The notes under the pieces: model-generated
Told to the model about the DNA's origin: nothing
The model's input: only the letters and a program-made list of their open reading frames with translations
The model's database searches: none
Position numbers and translations under genes: made by a program
In this document: positions 15,542 to 24,015 of the stretch, one piece after another
Layout: each line of letters opens with the position of its first letter
Position numbering within the stretch: position 1 is the first letter of the stretch
Source: a virus
Length of the DNA: 24,015 nucleotides
Strand: one strand, 5' to 3'
IMG/VR virus record: IMGVR_UViG_3300000228_000040
Span: 1 to 24,015 of that record

Positions 15542-17824
15542 ATGGCAGAAGAAACAAAAGAAACAACCGACACGTTGTTAAACGAGACCGGGGCAAGTTG
15601 AACGAAAATCCTTTGAGGTTTTATTTCAGAGGAATACAACCAGGATTTGACAGGGTCAACAGGACTAAAAAAATATGACGAAATGAGAAAGTCAGACGCC
15701 CAAGTTTTTGCAACTTTACTTGCTATGGAGTTGCCTATCCGTTCGACACTTTGGAATATAGAGCCAGGACAAACAGAAGCAGTAGACGGGGAATATATCA
15801 CGACAGACGAAGATTATATCATCGCAAATTTTATTGAAAAATGTTTGTTTGAAAAAATGGAAATTACATGGGACGACTTCATCAGACAAGTATTAACGAT
15901 GACAGTATTTTGATTTTCGTTATTTGAAAAAGTTTTTAAATTTGACGGTGATAAAATCGTTTTAAAGAAATTAGCTCAAAGGTTGCCGTGGTCTGTTTTT
16001 AAGTGGGAAACAGCCGAAGGACTACCAGGAGTGCAACAAGTATTATCAACGCAAACACCAAACGGAACGTCTACGCCTTCAATACCAGCCGAAAAGTTGG
16101 TGCGTTTTACTTTCAGACAAGAGGGGGACAATTACGAAGGGACAAGTGTTTTGCGTTCAGCATACAAACATTGGTATATTAAAGACACTTTGTATAAACT
16201 AGACGCAGTTAAACACGAAAGGCAAAGCGTTTGAATACCAGTTTTAAAAATACCAAAGGGGGCAACCGCAGCAGATAAAATGGAAGCGGAAAACATAATG
16301 GAAAATTTAAGAAGCACGGAGCAAACTTATGTAATACTACCAGGGGACGACTGGCATTTTGAATTTGCAGACCTAAAAGCAGGAAGCCAAAGCAAAATGG
16401 AAGAAAGTATCGCACATCATAATAGAGAAATCAGCAAAAATATTTTAGCGCAATTTTTAGAACTATGAGCCGGAAGCGGTGGAAGTTATGCGTTAAGTGA
16501 AGACCAAAGCGATTTATTTTTGATAAGCCTTGCAGCAATAGCAAGACAAATTGCCGAAACTTTAAACAGGGATTTAATAAAACAATTAGTGGACTTAAAT
16601 TTTACGCTTTGAGAAAATCAAACTTATCCAAAGCTTAAATTTAATAAACTCGGGGACGTAGACTATGCGAAATTATCGAGTTCATTATCAACACTTGCAG
16701 GGGCTGGGATTATACAACCGGACAAAGATTTGGAAGACCACGTGAGAACAGTTTTTGACCTACCAAAAAGACTTGAAGGCGAAACAATGGAAGACGAAAT
16801 GGAAGACGAAACAGACGAAGAAATGGAAGACACAAGCGAAATGGAAATCGCACCGGAAGAAATGACACCCGAAGACCAGGACGCAGAAATCGGACAAATG
16901 GAGCAAGAACTCGCAGACCTAGAAGCAAGCGAATTGCAAGCCAGAACAGAAAACGAGATCATCAGACTTTCAGAAAAAAACGAAAGTTTACAATTTGCAG
17001 ACGTTAGCCAAGAGACAAAAGACAAAATCAGTGAAGCACTTATCGCATATTGGAAATGAAAAGGGAAAAAATCAAACGACGAAGTAAAAGGGCAAAGAGA
17101 CAAAGCAAGCCAAGACCTAGAAAAAGCAAGAACGAACATCGGGCAAGCAAGGGACGAATTTAATATGGCAGCAAAACCAATAAAAGGCGACATTGAAAAA
17201 CTTAAAAGCCTAAAAGATAGTTTGCCAAAAGGGAAGGCAGGAAAAGTCCAAAGAGACGCATTTAATCAAAAACTAAAAGAAGTTAGAGCAAATTTGAAAG
17301 CTCTATCATGACAAAGACAAGAAAAAATGGCAGCACTTCAAAGCATAAGGTCGGCAGCATATAAAAACAGAGTGGAAGCAAACAAAGAAATAAAAGCAAG
17401 AAAAGCAACCATTAAAAAAGCGCTAGACCAAGTGAGGGAAAAATTAAACGCCGGAAAATTATCAGCAAAACAAGCAGCCGACCAAGTAAACGCAAAAGTT
17501 GAGGCGAATAATTGAAAAATGCAGGAATTAAGAAACCAAGTCAAAGCAGCAGGAAAAGACAAAAATAAAAAAGAGGCTTTGAGAGCGTTAATTGACGGGT
17601 TAAGAGCAGAAAATCAAAATTATAGAGGCGAAGTCAAAAGAATTAAAAAGGATTTTGCAACGAAAAGAGAATCAACGCAAGCAAAAATCGCCGAAGTAAA
17701 AAAGCAAACGCAATTTAAAGAGGCAGGATTTGCAGACGAAGCGGAGGCGCTAGCTTTTCAAGAAGCAAAAAACACATTTAATATTTATGATATTCTTAAA
17801 ATCCAAAACTATGGCAACAAATAA
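15542..17824 (+). CDS. Portal protein (DUF935/Mu gp29-like) with long coiled-coil tail
   Basis: 760 aa in one frame. Residues 1-400 are a DUF935-type portal: FISEEYNQDLTGSTGLKKYD, ATLLAMELPIRSTLWNIEPG, LPWSVFKWE, KLVRFTFRQEGDNYEGTSVL and HHNREISKNILAQFLELGAG. Portal rings form the DNA entry vertex bound by TerL. From about residue 400 an acidic segment (EDEMEDETDEEMED) leads into some 300 residues of Lys/Glu/Ala/Gln heptad-like helix, making it far longer than usual portals of about 450-520 aa. About ten TGA codons; under the standard code it splits into six pieces. Overlaps the MuF gene by 14 bases. Confidence 0.85.
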
Positions 17825-18911
17825 CACTTTGCAACTTGTAACCAACCAAGCTGCCGCAGCATATTTTAAGGAAAGCGAAATGATAACAAACGAAATCGTC
17901 GCAAAACTTTTGGACGCAGCCGCAACACCGGAAGACCGCCAAAAACTAAAAGCAATGTGATTTATTCAAAATCCTTTCGCAGAAAATATGGCATTTGCAG
18001 AACGTAAAGTCAACCTGGAAAGTATCGCAAGAAGTTTTGACGCTTTCGAGGCTAGATTTAACGCAGAAGTTAAAACAATTACAGAAAAAGAGAAAAAAAG
18101 AATTTTAGCAGAGATAAAAGCCGCACTCGAAGCAAACGACGCGGCAGCTTTGCACCAAATACAGGCAGAATTTAAAGGGGAATTATCAAAACAATACGCC
18201 CAAATAAGCAAAGAAATATTTGAAACAGGGAAAAAGACAGCAAGCGACGAAATGCAAGTGAAAGTCCCAGGAACAGACAAAGACGTTTCGGGAATGTATA
18301 GAGCGCAAGCCGACCACATGGAAACAAAAATCGGAAACGACATCACAAACACAGCAAAAGACGAAGCATTTTATCAACTACAAAAAGGCGTTAGCACTGC
18401 GGCAATTTTAAAACAAATTGAAAAAGCCCTGGATCAGAAACTAGAAAAACTTATTAGAGCAACAACCAGCGCAGCCGTAGGGGGTGCATTTAATACCGGA
18501 CGTATTGCAGTTTATGAAACATACCCGGAAAAAGTGTATGCGTTCCAATATACCGCAGTTTTAGACAATAGAACGACGAACATTTGCAAAAGCCTACACG
18601 GTAGAGTTATCGCAAAGGACGACCCGGATTTTTACAGGTTTGCACCGCCTTTGCATACAAATTGCAGGTCGTTTTGGGTGGAAATATTAAGCAATGAGTT
18701 TATAAAACCTAAAATCTCGACTATACCGGCAAGCATACCAAGAGACCGCACGTGATACAATAATTTTCAAGACTTGCAAAAAGTAATCCCAAACGGGGAC
18801 GTGCAAGAAGCTATTGACGCAAGGACAAGAGCCGAAAAACTAATCCAAAGCGGCGGGGTTTTTGATAGCTTAATCGAGCAACTTTCAATGCAAGGCATAA
18901 AGTTTAAATAA
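17811..18911 (+). CDS. Mu F-like head morphogenesis protein
   Basis: 366 aa. The C-terminal third carries the classic MuF/SPP1 gp7 signature: FQYTAVLDNRTTNICKSLHG, then FAPPLHTNCRSFWV, with Cys and His residues in the expected order. The N-terminal 230 residues are helical and charged. Minor head protein that associates with the portal and, in some phages, is ejected with DNA. Starts inside the end of the portal gene (14-base overlap), so translation is probably coupled. Two TGA codons (AMGFIQN, RTGYNN). Confidence 0.85.
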
Positions 18912-18913
18912 AA

Positions 18914-18942
18914 TATTGATTTTTTTATACAAAAACTATAAT
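18914..18942 (+). promoter_or_regulatory. Promoter-like element overlapping a start codon
   Basis: ATATTG (18913-18918) and TATAAT (18937-18942) with an AAAAAC block between, the same pattern as at 14010-14038. The final AT of TATAAT is the AT of the ATG at 18941, so if this is a -10 box the 66-aa frame cannot be translated from that ATG on this transcript. Confidence 0.35.
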
Positions 18943-19141
18943 GGAAACAAATAAGCACTTAACCACACCCGAAACGATAGAAAAATCAGCACTTTTAAAC
19001 AGTTTGTTAATAGTTAGAAGGGCTTTGAATATCTTAATAGCTGACGTATTAGAAAGCAACGGGAAAACGGTAAAAAAAGAGGACGTCAAAAGACACTATT
19101 TATATTTATTAAAATCTTTATTATGACAAATCAACAAATAA
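18941..19141 (+). CDS. Hypothetical 66-aa protein in head cassette
   Basis: METNKHLTTPETIEKSALLN, then a hydrophobic helical region (SLLIVRRALNILIADVLES), then a basic tail ending LLKSLLGQINK with one TGA. Unrecognised; sits between MuF and the protease gene and overlaps the protease start by 19 bases. Could be a small head accessory protein. Confidence 0.5.
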
Positions 19142-20415
19142 GATTTTTCGGAGAAATGGGGACACTGGAAGGAAACAAAAGCGAAATCCAAATAATGAGG
19201 GTTTGAAACTGGAATCACGCGCAATATGGCGAGTTCAATATCACACCCGATATGTTAGACGACTTTATAAAAAACTTTCAAGAAAATAAAAGAGGTATTG
19301 ACCTTGCGGTCGATATCAACCACGAACCAAACCACAAAGCTGTATGATGGATTAAAAAACTAGCAAAAAAGGGTGGCGACGCCGTTTTTGCAACAGTGGA
19401 GTGGACAAAAGAAGGCTTAGAACTCGTAAAGAGCGGAGCATATAAGTATTTTTCACCCGAATTATTTTTCTCGTTCCGCGATGAGGAAAGCGGGGAAACA
19501 ATACAAAATCTTTTAGTTTGAGGCGCTATCACAAACCGTCCATTTTTCAAGAGGATGAAAGCTCTTGCGATGTCGGAAACTGGAAGCAACGAAAACGGAG
19601 AAAAGAAAGACATTTTATATTTTAATTTATTTGATATGTCAAAAAAATTTAGTGAAATTAAAACAGAATTAGCAGCAGCGGAAAAAATCACTGCCGAACA
19701 ATTTGAAGACGCAAAACTGGCTTTTAGTGAATTATCACAAGAAGACCAAGCAACAGAAATGGGAACTATTACAGACCTAGAAAAAAAAGTGGAAGCCGGA
19801 TCATGAGAAGACGAAAAAACTGACGCAGAAAAAGAAGCAGAAGCGAAAGCAAAAGCAGACCAGGAAGCAGCAGACGCAGAAGCAAAAAGAGTTGCAGACG
19901 AAGCAGCAGCAAAAGCAGCAGCAGAAGGAAGCGACGAGCAAAAAGAATTTAGCGAAAAAGTAAAAAACGAAGTTGGAATGACATTTGCAGAAATTAAAGA
20001 AATGCAAAAACAATTTGCAGAAATGGCAAGAAGTAAAAAAGAAATGGAAACAAAAGAAAAAATGAACTCTTTTATTTTTAGCGAAGCAAACCCAACAGGG
20101 AAAATCGCGAAAAAATCATCAGATAAATTTATCGCTTTTGCTTCTAAACTTTCTGACAACCTAGCAGCAGAATTTTTCGAAATACTTAATCCGTCTAATT
20201 TTCAAACGGTAGAGCTATGAGAAAAAGGAGCAACAGGATCAGACACACCAGCAGCAAAATTTGCAGAAATTGCAAAGAAAACACCAGCAGGAGTGGATGA
20301 GAAAAGTTTTGCGCTTTCAGTTCTAGCAAAGGAATTTGCAGAAAAGGAAGGGTTAGACCTAAAAAACGCAACCATTAAGGCGGCAAAATACATGGAAGAC
20401 AATAAACTCGCTTAA
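19123..20415 (+). CDS. Mu I-like prohead protease fused to scaffold
   Basis: 430 aa. Residues 1-150 match Mu gpI-type proteases: MRVGNWNHAQYGEFNITPDM, IDLAVDINHEPNHKAVGWIK (H67), GAYKYFSPELFF (S111) and VGGAITNRPFFKRM. Residues about 165-430 are a scaffold-like tail: long Ala/Glu/Lys coiled coil (about 230-300) and a small C-terminal domain (MEDNKLA end). In Mu the scaffold is made from an internal start of the same gene; ATG codons near 19555-19570 could serve here. The product should guide capsid assembly and then be cleaved away. Four TGA codons. The next genes are the decoration and capsid proteins. Confidence 0.8.
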
Positions 20416-20453
20416 AAGGAGTTAAATATTTTATATTATTATTTTTAAAAAAT

Positions 20454-20813
20454 ATGTATACTATCGAAGGGAAAGTTTACAGTGCAAAAGCTGCGGCAGC
20501 ACTTGAAGAAGGGACACTTGTAAAATTAGATACAACAGAAGGGCAAGTTGCACAAGCAACAACAGCAACTGACGAAGTTTTTTGAGTTACAACAATAATT
20601 GCAGCAAGTGGACAAAGCGTAGCCGTTCAAGAAGACGGAATCGCAAGAGTTAAACTTGGTGGAACAGTAGCAATTTGAAACAAATTGACAGCAACAACAG
20701 CAGGGGTTGCAATTACTACAACAACAGCAGGAAATTTATCTTTTGGTATTGCTTTACAAGCAGGTGCAACAGGTAATTTTATACCCGTTCTATTAAGAAG
20801 GACAACAGTTTAA
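20454..20813 (+). CDS. Capsid decoration protein (DUF2190-like)
   Basis: 119 aa, Ala/Thr/Gly/Val-rich beta protein: VYSAKAAAALEEGTLVKLDT, VFGVTTIIAASGQSVAVQED, GIARVKLGGTVAIGNKL and FGIALQAGATGNFIPVLLRR. The pattern fits the small trimeric head-stabilising proteins (gpD/DUF2190 type) encoded directly before major capsid genes. Two TGA codons. Upstream leader is an A/T-only stretch ending AAAAAATATG. Confidence 0.7.
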
Positions 20814-20870
20814 TCACAACTTAAAGGATTAAAGCCTTAACCTAATTTATTTTATTATTTTTATACAAAT

Positions 20871-21812
20871 ATGTCAACAACAGCAAGAAATGTAAGCGTA
20901 GATATGGCACTAACTAATCTATCTATCGCGTATAAAGTAGAAGGACTTATCGGGGACGCAGTAGTTCCAAACGTTCCAGTAGTAAAAGACTCTGGAAAAT
21001 ATTTTGAATGGTCTAAATCAGATGATTTTAGAAATTTCAACGGAAAAGATTTGAGAGCACCAGGAGCACTTTCAAAAACTATTGATTTTTCAACTTCTAC
21101 ATCTACATATTCAGCGGAAGAATACGCGCTTAATGTGTTTATTTTAGATAAAGAAAAACAAAACGCAGATAGCGTATTAAATCTTGAAATCTCAAAAACG
21201 AACAGACTTAAACAAAGTTTAATGATCGCGAGAGAAGCAAGAATTGCTGCACTTTATACAAACGCTAGTAATTTTGCGTCTACAAATAAAGTGACTTTGT
21301 CATGAACTTCACAATGGAATAATGCGTCATACGCAGGAAATATCGTTGAAGAGTTAGACACTGCAAAAGAAGCAGTAAGAAAACAAATCGGAAGACGTCC
21401 AAACACGATTATCATCCCGGAAGCAGTAGCAGACGTTATGAAAAACGACTCAAACATTATCGAGCTTTTGAAATATACAAAAACTGATATGCTTGAAAAT
21501 GGAGACCTTCCAAAAAGAATAAGAGGCATGAACGTTATAATCGCTGGTGCGGTTTCAAATACAGCTATCGACGGAGCAACAGACTCTATCGGAGATATTT
21601 GGGGAAAAAACGTTGTTCTTGCTTATATCAATACAGCAAATCCAACAGTAGACGACATTTCGTTTGTTTACGGTTTTAGATCACAACAATTAACAGTTAG
21701 AAAATGGAGAGACGACCCAAAGAAAGGGGATTATATCGAAATGGAATACTGCGAAGATATAAAAGTTGTTTCAAATGTAGCTGCATATCTAATAAAAGAT
21801 TGTATCGCTTAA
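20871..21812 (+). CDS. Major capsid protein, HK97 fold
   Basis: 313 aa. The start MSTTARNVSVDMALTNLSIA, the P-domain helix region EISKTNRLKQSLMIAREARI, the A-domain block RKQIGRRPNTIIIPEAVADV and the C-terminal strand block ISFVYGFRSQQLTVRKWRDD are typical of major capsid proteins of this class (similar to Mu gpT and coliphage relatives with PNVPVVKDSGKY). It builds the icosahedral shell. Only one TGA (LSGTSQ). It is followed by a hairpin and not by an immediate gene, as expected for a highly expressed mRNA. Confidence 0.85.
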
Positions 21813-21817
21813 TTTTA

Positions 21818-21857
21818 AAGAATACACGGAGGTGGGCGACCACTTCCAAATATTCTT
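21818..21857 (+). terminator. Long hairpin after the capsid gene
   Basis: Outer stem AAGAATA/TATTCTT (21818-21824, 21851-21857), a 3x3 internal loop, and inner stem GGAGGTGG/CCACTTCC (21828-21835, 21840-21847, one G-T pair) closed by a GCGA tetraloop (GNRA type). The following T-run is broken (TTTTAATTTTT), so partial termination or mRNA 3'-end protection is likely. Confidence 0.6.
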
Positions 21858-21888
21858 AAATAATTTTAATTTTTAAGATATAAATATT

Positions 21889-22290
21889 ATGGCAAATAAT
21901 CAAAAAGTACCGGAAAAAGAAAAAATCACAACACCGGTTGACGAAAAAGTAAACGAGACACCAAAAGTTGAAGACGTCAAAGAAAATGACGTAAAAGACG
22001 ACGTTTTGGACGAAGGAAAAGCAACCGAGACGGTAGAAGGTAGCCAAGAAGCACCAAAAGCCGAGGAAACGCAAGAAAACGAGGAAAAAAACGAAGTTCC
22101 AAAAGTAGAGCCAAAAAAAGAAGAAAAAAAGGACGAAAAAGTAAATGAGACACCAAAAACAGACGCAAAAAATAAAAAAATCAAAATCAAAGAAGGTTTT
22201 TGAGCGTTTAGGGTAGACGGTAAACTTTACCAAGAAGGGGACGAAATAGAAATCAGTGAAAAAAAAGCAAAAGAAATTTGAATTTTATAA
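21889..22290 (+). CDS. Charged low-complexity protein, 133 aa
   Basis: Residues 1-100 are a Glu/Lys/Pro/Thr/Val-rich disordered segment with the unit EKVNETPK repeated twice. The last 35 residues form a small ordered unit (KIKIKEGFGAFRVDGKLYQE, then GDEIEISEKKAKEIGIL) resembling a short SH3-like barrel with two TGA glycines. It is in the head-tail joining region between capsid and connector genes. Function unknown; similar acidic linker proteins occur beside capsid genes in other phages. Confidence 0.6.
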
Positions 22291-22291
22291 A

Positions 22292-22369
22292 ATGAAAACG
22301 CGGGGAAGAAAAACCGCCCGTAAAAAGCTAGCGGACGAGTTAAATTCCACTAGCTTTTTTACTACCTAA
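22292..22369 (+). CDS. Possible 25-aa basic peptide
   Basis: MKTRGRKTARKKLADELNST followed by SFFTT and TAA. It starts two bases after the previous stop, but the frame runs through the terminator hairpin at 22320-22362, so it may be a by-product of that structure. Confidence 0.15.
   Translation: MKTRGRKTARKKLADELNSTSFFTT
22320..22362 (+). terminator. Strong intrinsic terminator
   Basis: GTAAAAAGCTAG (22320-22331) pairs with CTAGCTTTTTTAC (22350-22362, one extra T), with the T-run forming the end of the stem. Closes the capsid transcription unit before the membrane-anchored protein gene. The A-rich 5' arm means it could also act on the opposite strand. Confidence 0.75.
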
Positions 22370-22385
22370 CCGACAAAATAAAAAT

Positions 22386-23033
22386 ATGGATTTAATGAAC
22401 TTTATAAAAACCCTTGCGGACTTTGGATTTTCAACCGTTTTTATGGCAGGTGTATTATTCTTTTTGTATAAATACATAGATCAAAAGTTTTTTGTAAAAC
22501 AAAAAGCGGAAGTGTTCAGACAATACAACGCAGACAAAGACGAAACAGAAAACCGCGAAAGTAAAGAACGTTTAAAAAAATTACAACTATACCTAGAAGA
22601 AAACAGGGAGAGAATAAATGAAAAAGGAATCGACCGCGTTAGTGTATGGTTAAATCATAACGGGATGAGAAACGGAAAAATCCATTTTATATTTTATAGT
22701 CTAATTGCTGAAATTTCAAAACAAGGACTACAAAAAATGATTGAAAATCCTATCGGCAACCAAAAGCTCCCTTACTATGTTTTTGCGGATTATGAAGAAA
22801 TGATTATCAAACAAAATTGACCTATATTTATACAGGAAGCAAAAGAATTGTCGGGAGCAGCCGGAGGTATAGCAGCAGATTTGGGGACAAAAAGTTTAAT
22901 CGTTGCCCCAATATATAATTTAAGAGGAGGAATTGACGGACTTATATTTTTTAGCTCTGTATTTGAATATTTACAAGAAAAACCAAAACTCGACAATTTA
23001 ATTATAGATATTAGAGCATTATTTATTGTTTAA
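22386..23033 (+). CDS. Membrane-anchored protein, possible GAF-like domain
   Basis: 215 aa. N-terminal transmembrane helix (residues 12-30, FGFSTVFMAGVLFFLYKYI) and a charged coiled coil (35-75). A globular region of about 135 residues follows, with IDRVSVWLNHNGMRNGKIHF, LPYYVFADYEEMIIKQNGPI, AADLGTKSLIVAPIYNLRGG and IDGLIFFSS. The strand-helix pattern, RVSVWL start and SLIVAPI...GxxDGLIFF end resemble a GAF fold. One TGA. The location in a head-tail cassette is unexpected for a sensor-like membrane protein; it may be a phage-specific holin-like or entry-related factor. Fold assignment is tentative. Confidence 0.55.
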
Positions 23034-23044
23034 CATTTATAAAA

Positions 23045-23497
23045 ATGGCAACAACTTACACAACTACGCAAAAAGTCAGAGATGAGGCAGGTTTTAAAAA
23101 TAATACAAATATTTTAGACGTAAATATTGATGATTACAGAACACAAGCAAACGGACGTATTCAAACAATAATCGGACAAAAATATACTTTACCCCTTTCG
23201 TCTACATTACTTGTAAATAGTCCAGCCGCTGGATTATTAGACCTTATCGAAAAACTTTTAGCAGCCGGTTATTTACTTTGGAAGGAATATTGACCCGACG
23301 CAGAAGGAACAGATAAAGACGGAGTGCCTAGAATAAACAGGGCTGAAGATATGCTGAAACAAATATTGACGTGAGAATTAAAACTATTAGATAACGCCGG
23401 AGGGTCTTTTGATACAACAGGAGGGCAAGAAAACACTATAAGTGGCTATCCTACAAATTCAACAGACCGCAAATTTAGCGTTAATATGAAGTTTTAA
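23045..23497 (+). CDS. Head-tail connector, gp36-like (DUF1320)
   Basis: 150 aa. MATTYTTTQKVRDEAGFKNN, then IDDYRTQANGRIQTIIGQKY, then LLDLIEKLLAAGYLLWKEYG, and a Gly/Thr-rich end. This matches the helical connector proteins typified by Mu gp36 (DUF1320), which sit below the portal. Two TGA codons (EYGPD, TGELK). Its TAA overlaps the next ATG (TAATG), so the two genes are coupled. Confidence 0.7.
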
Positions 23498-23994
23498 TGG
23501 CAGTTTTAGAATTTCAAATCGAAGGACAAAAAGTTTTATCTCGTAATTTAAGAATACTTGCCGACGGCGTGCAAGATATGAAAAATGAGTTTAAAAATAT
23601 TTGAAACCTTATCGAAGGAAGCGCAAAAAGTAATTTTGAAAGCGAAGGAAGTGAAGGAGGAGGGAAATGGAAATCATTATCAGCAGCAACAATTAAAGCG
23701 AGACAAAAAAGATCATGATATTATAAAAAATCCCCAAGCGGAGCAAGTGCAACTTGACCGATACTACAATGGACGGGAACGTTAAAAAATAGTTTTGAAA
23801 AAACACCAGGAAAAATGGAAGTTACGGTCGGAAATAAAGCCCCTTACTATAAATACCACCAACAAAAAAACAGGAGTGGAAAACTGCCAAGACGTTTGAT
23901 TTTAGAACTAAAACAAAACGACAAACGCGACATCGTAGCAATAATTTGAAAATGATTAAATAAAAAAATAAAAAACTTTTGACGCCAATTTTAA
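23497..23994 (+). CDS. Phage virion morphogenesis protein (Mu gpG-like)
   Basis: 165 aa. Family pattern: W-K-S-L-S at GGGKWKSLSAATIKARQKRS, then GPILQWTGTLKNSFE, EVTVGNKAPYYKYHQQ and LPRRLILEL. In Mu and P2-like phages this family works in tail completion/head-tail joining. Seven or so TGA codons read as Gly (for example NIGNLI, SGYYKK, IIGKGL). Starts on the TAATG overlap with the gp36-like gene. Ends 17 bases before the ATG of the next gene (24012-24014), which is cut off by the window end. Confidence 0.8.
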
Positions 23995-24015
23995 ATTTTT
24001 AAAACCTTATTATGA

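Noticed and set aside
19278-20159. 293-aa open frame on the minus strand
   Set aside because: It is the complement of the Ala/Glu/Lys-rich protease-scaffold gene; its Ser/Phe/Ala composition is what that codon pattern gives in reverse, and no family motif is present.
182-23994. Widespread frameshift or pseudogene decay suggested by short standard-code ORFs
   Set aside because: Nearly all interruptions are TGA and in frame; only one gene (1512-2060) is interrupted by TAA.
1-24015. Phage-encoded tRNA-Gly(UCA) or other tRNA
   Set aside because: No cloverleaf or T-arm consensus was noticed by eye; a tRNAscan run would be needed to exclude it.

Overview
This window reads as part of the genome of a tailed bacteriophage (or prophage) whose host decodes UGA as glycine (genetic code 25, used by Absconditabacteria/SR1 and Gracilibacteria of the Patescibacteria/CPR). 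Under the standard code nearly every gene looks broken. If TGA is read as Gly and only TAA/TAG as stops, the plus strand resolves into a dense array of intact genes. In-frame TGA falls on family-invariant glycines: the Walker A loops of the DnaC-like loader and of TerL, the FAGxGG motif of the cytosine methyltransferase, the LIGN motif of SSB, and the GxxD motif of the RecB-like nuclease. I found no gene I would support on the minus strand. The DNA is AT-rich, starts lack Shine-Dalgarno sequences, and many start codons sit at the end of a T-run/TACA/CACTATG motif.

Layout. Bases 1-2940 hold small early-type genes of unknown role, an HNH homing endonuclease broken by one TAA, and a small XRE repressor. 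Bases 2985-5327 hold a recombination pair: a Sak4-like RecA-fold ATPase and a PD-(D/E)XK nuclease. Bases 5335-5570 are non-coding and contain a promoter, a structured RNA with interlocked helices, a terminator and a second hairpin. Bases 5727-6934 are the replication module: a winged-helix initiator gene carrying three iterons and an AT-rich tract inside its reading frame (likely origin), then a DnaC-like helicase loader. Bases 7162-12539 hold a C5-cytosine methyltransferase, SSB, an HNH protein, a VRR-NUC nuclease, a ParB-methyltransferase fusion and several unknown genes.

A complete pyruvoyl-dependent decarboxylase of the SpeD family (12556-12936) follows. Bases 12947-13306 are small genes, and 13310 onward is a Mu-like packaging and head cassette: terminase small and large subunits, DUF935-type portal with a very long coiled-coil tail, MuF head protein, Mu I-like protease fused to a scaffold, decoration protein, HK97-fold major capsid protein, a charged linker protein, a membrane-anchored possible GAF protein, a gp36-like (DUF1320) connector and a gpG-like tail completion protein. 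The last bases contain the start codon of the next gene.

The cassettes suggest a complete early (recombination, replication, DNA modification) to late (packaging, head) transcription programme running left to right. Promoter-like clusters stand at about 3964, 7100, 11060, 13977-14155 and 18914. No integrase, transposase, lysis gene, tRNA or CRISPR array was seen here.
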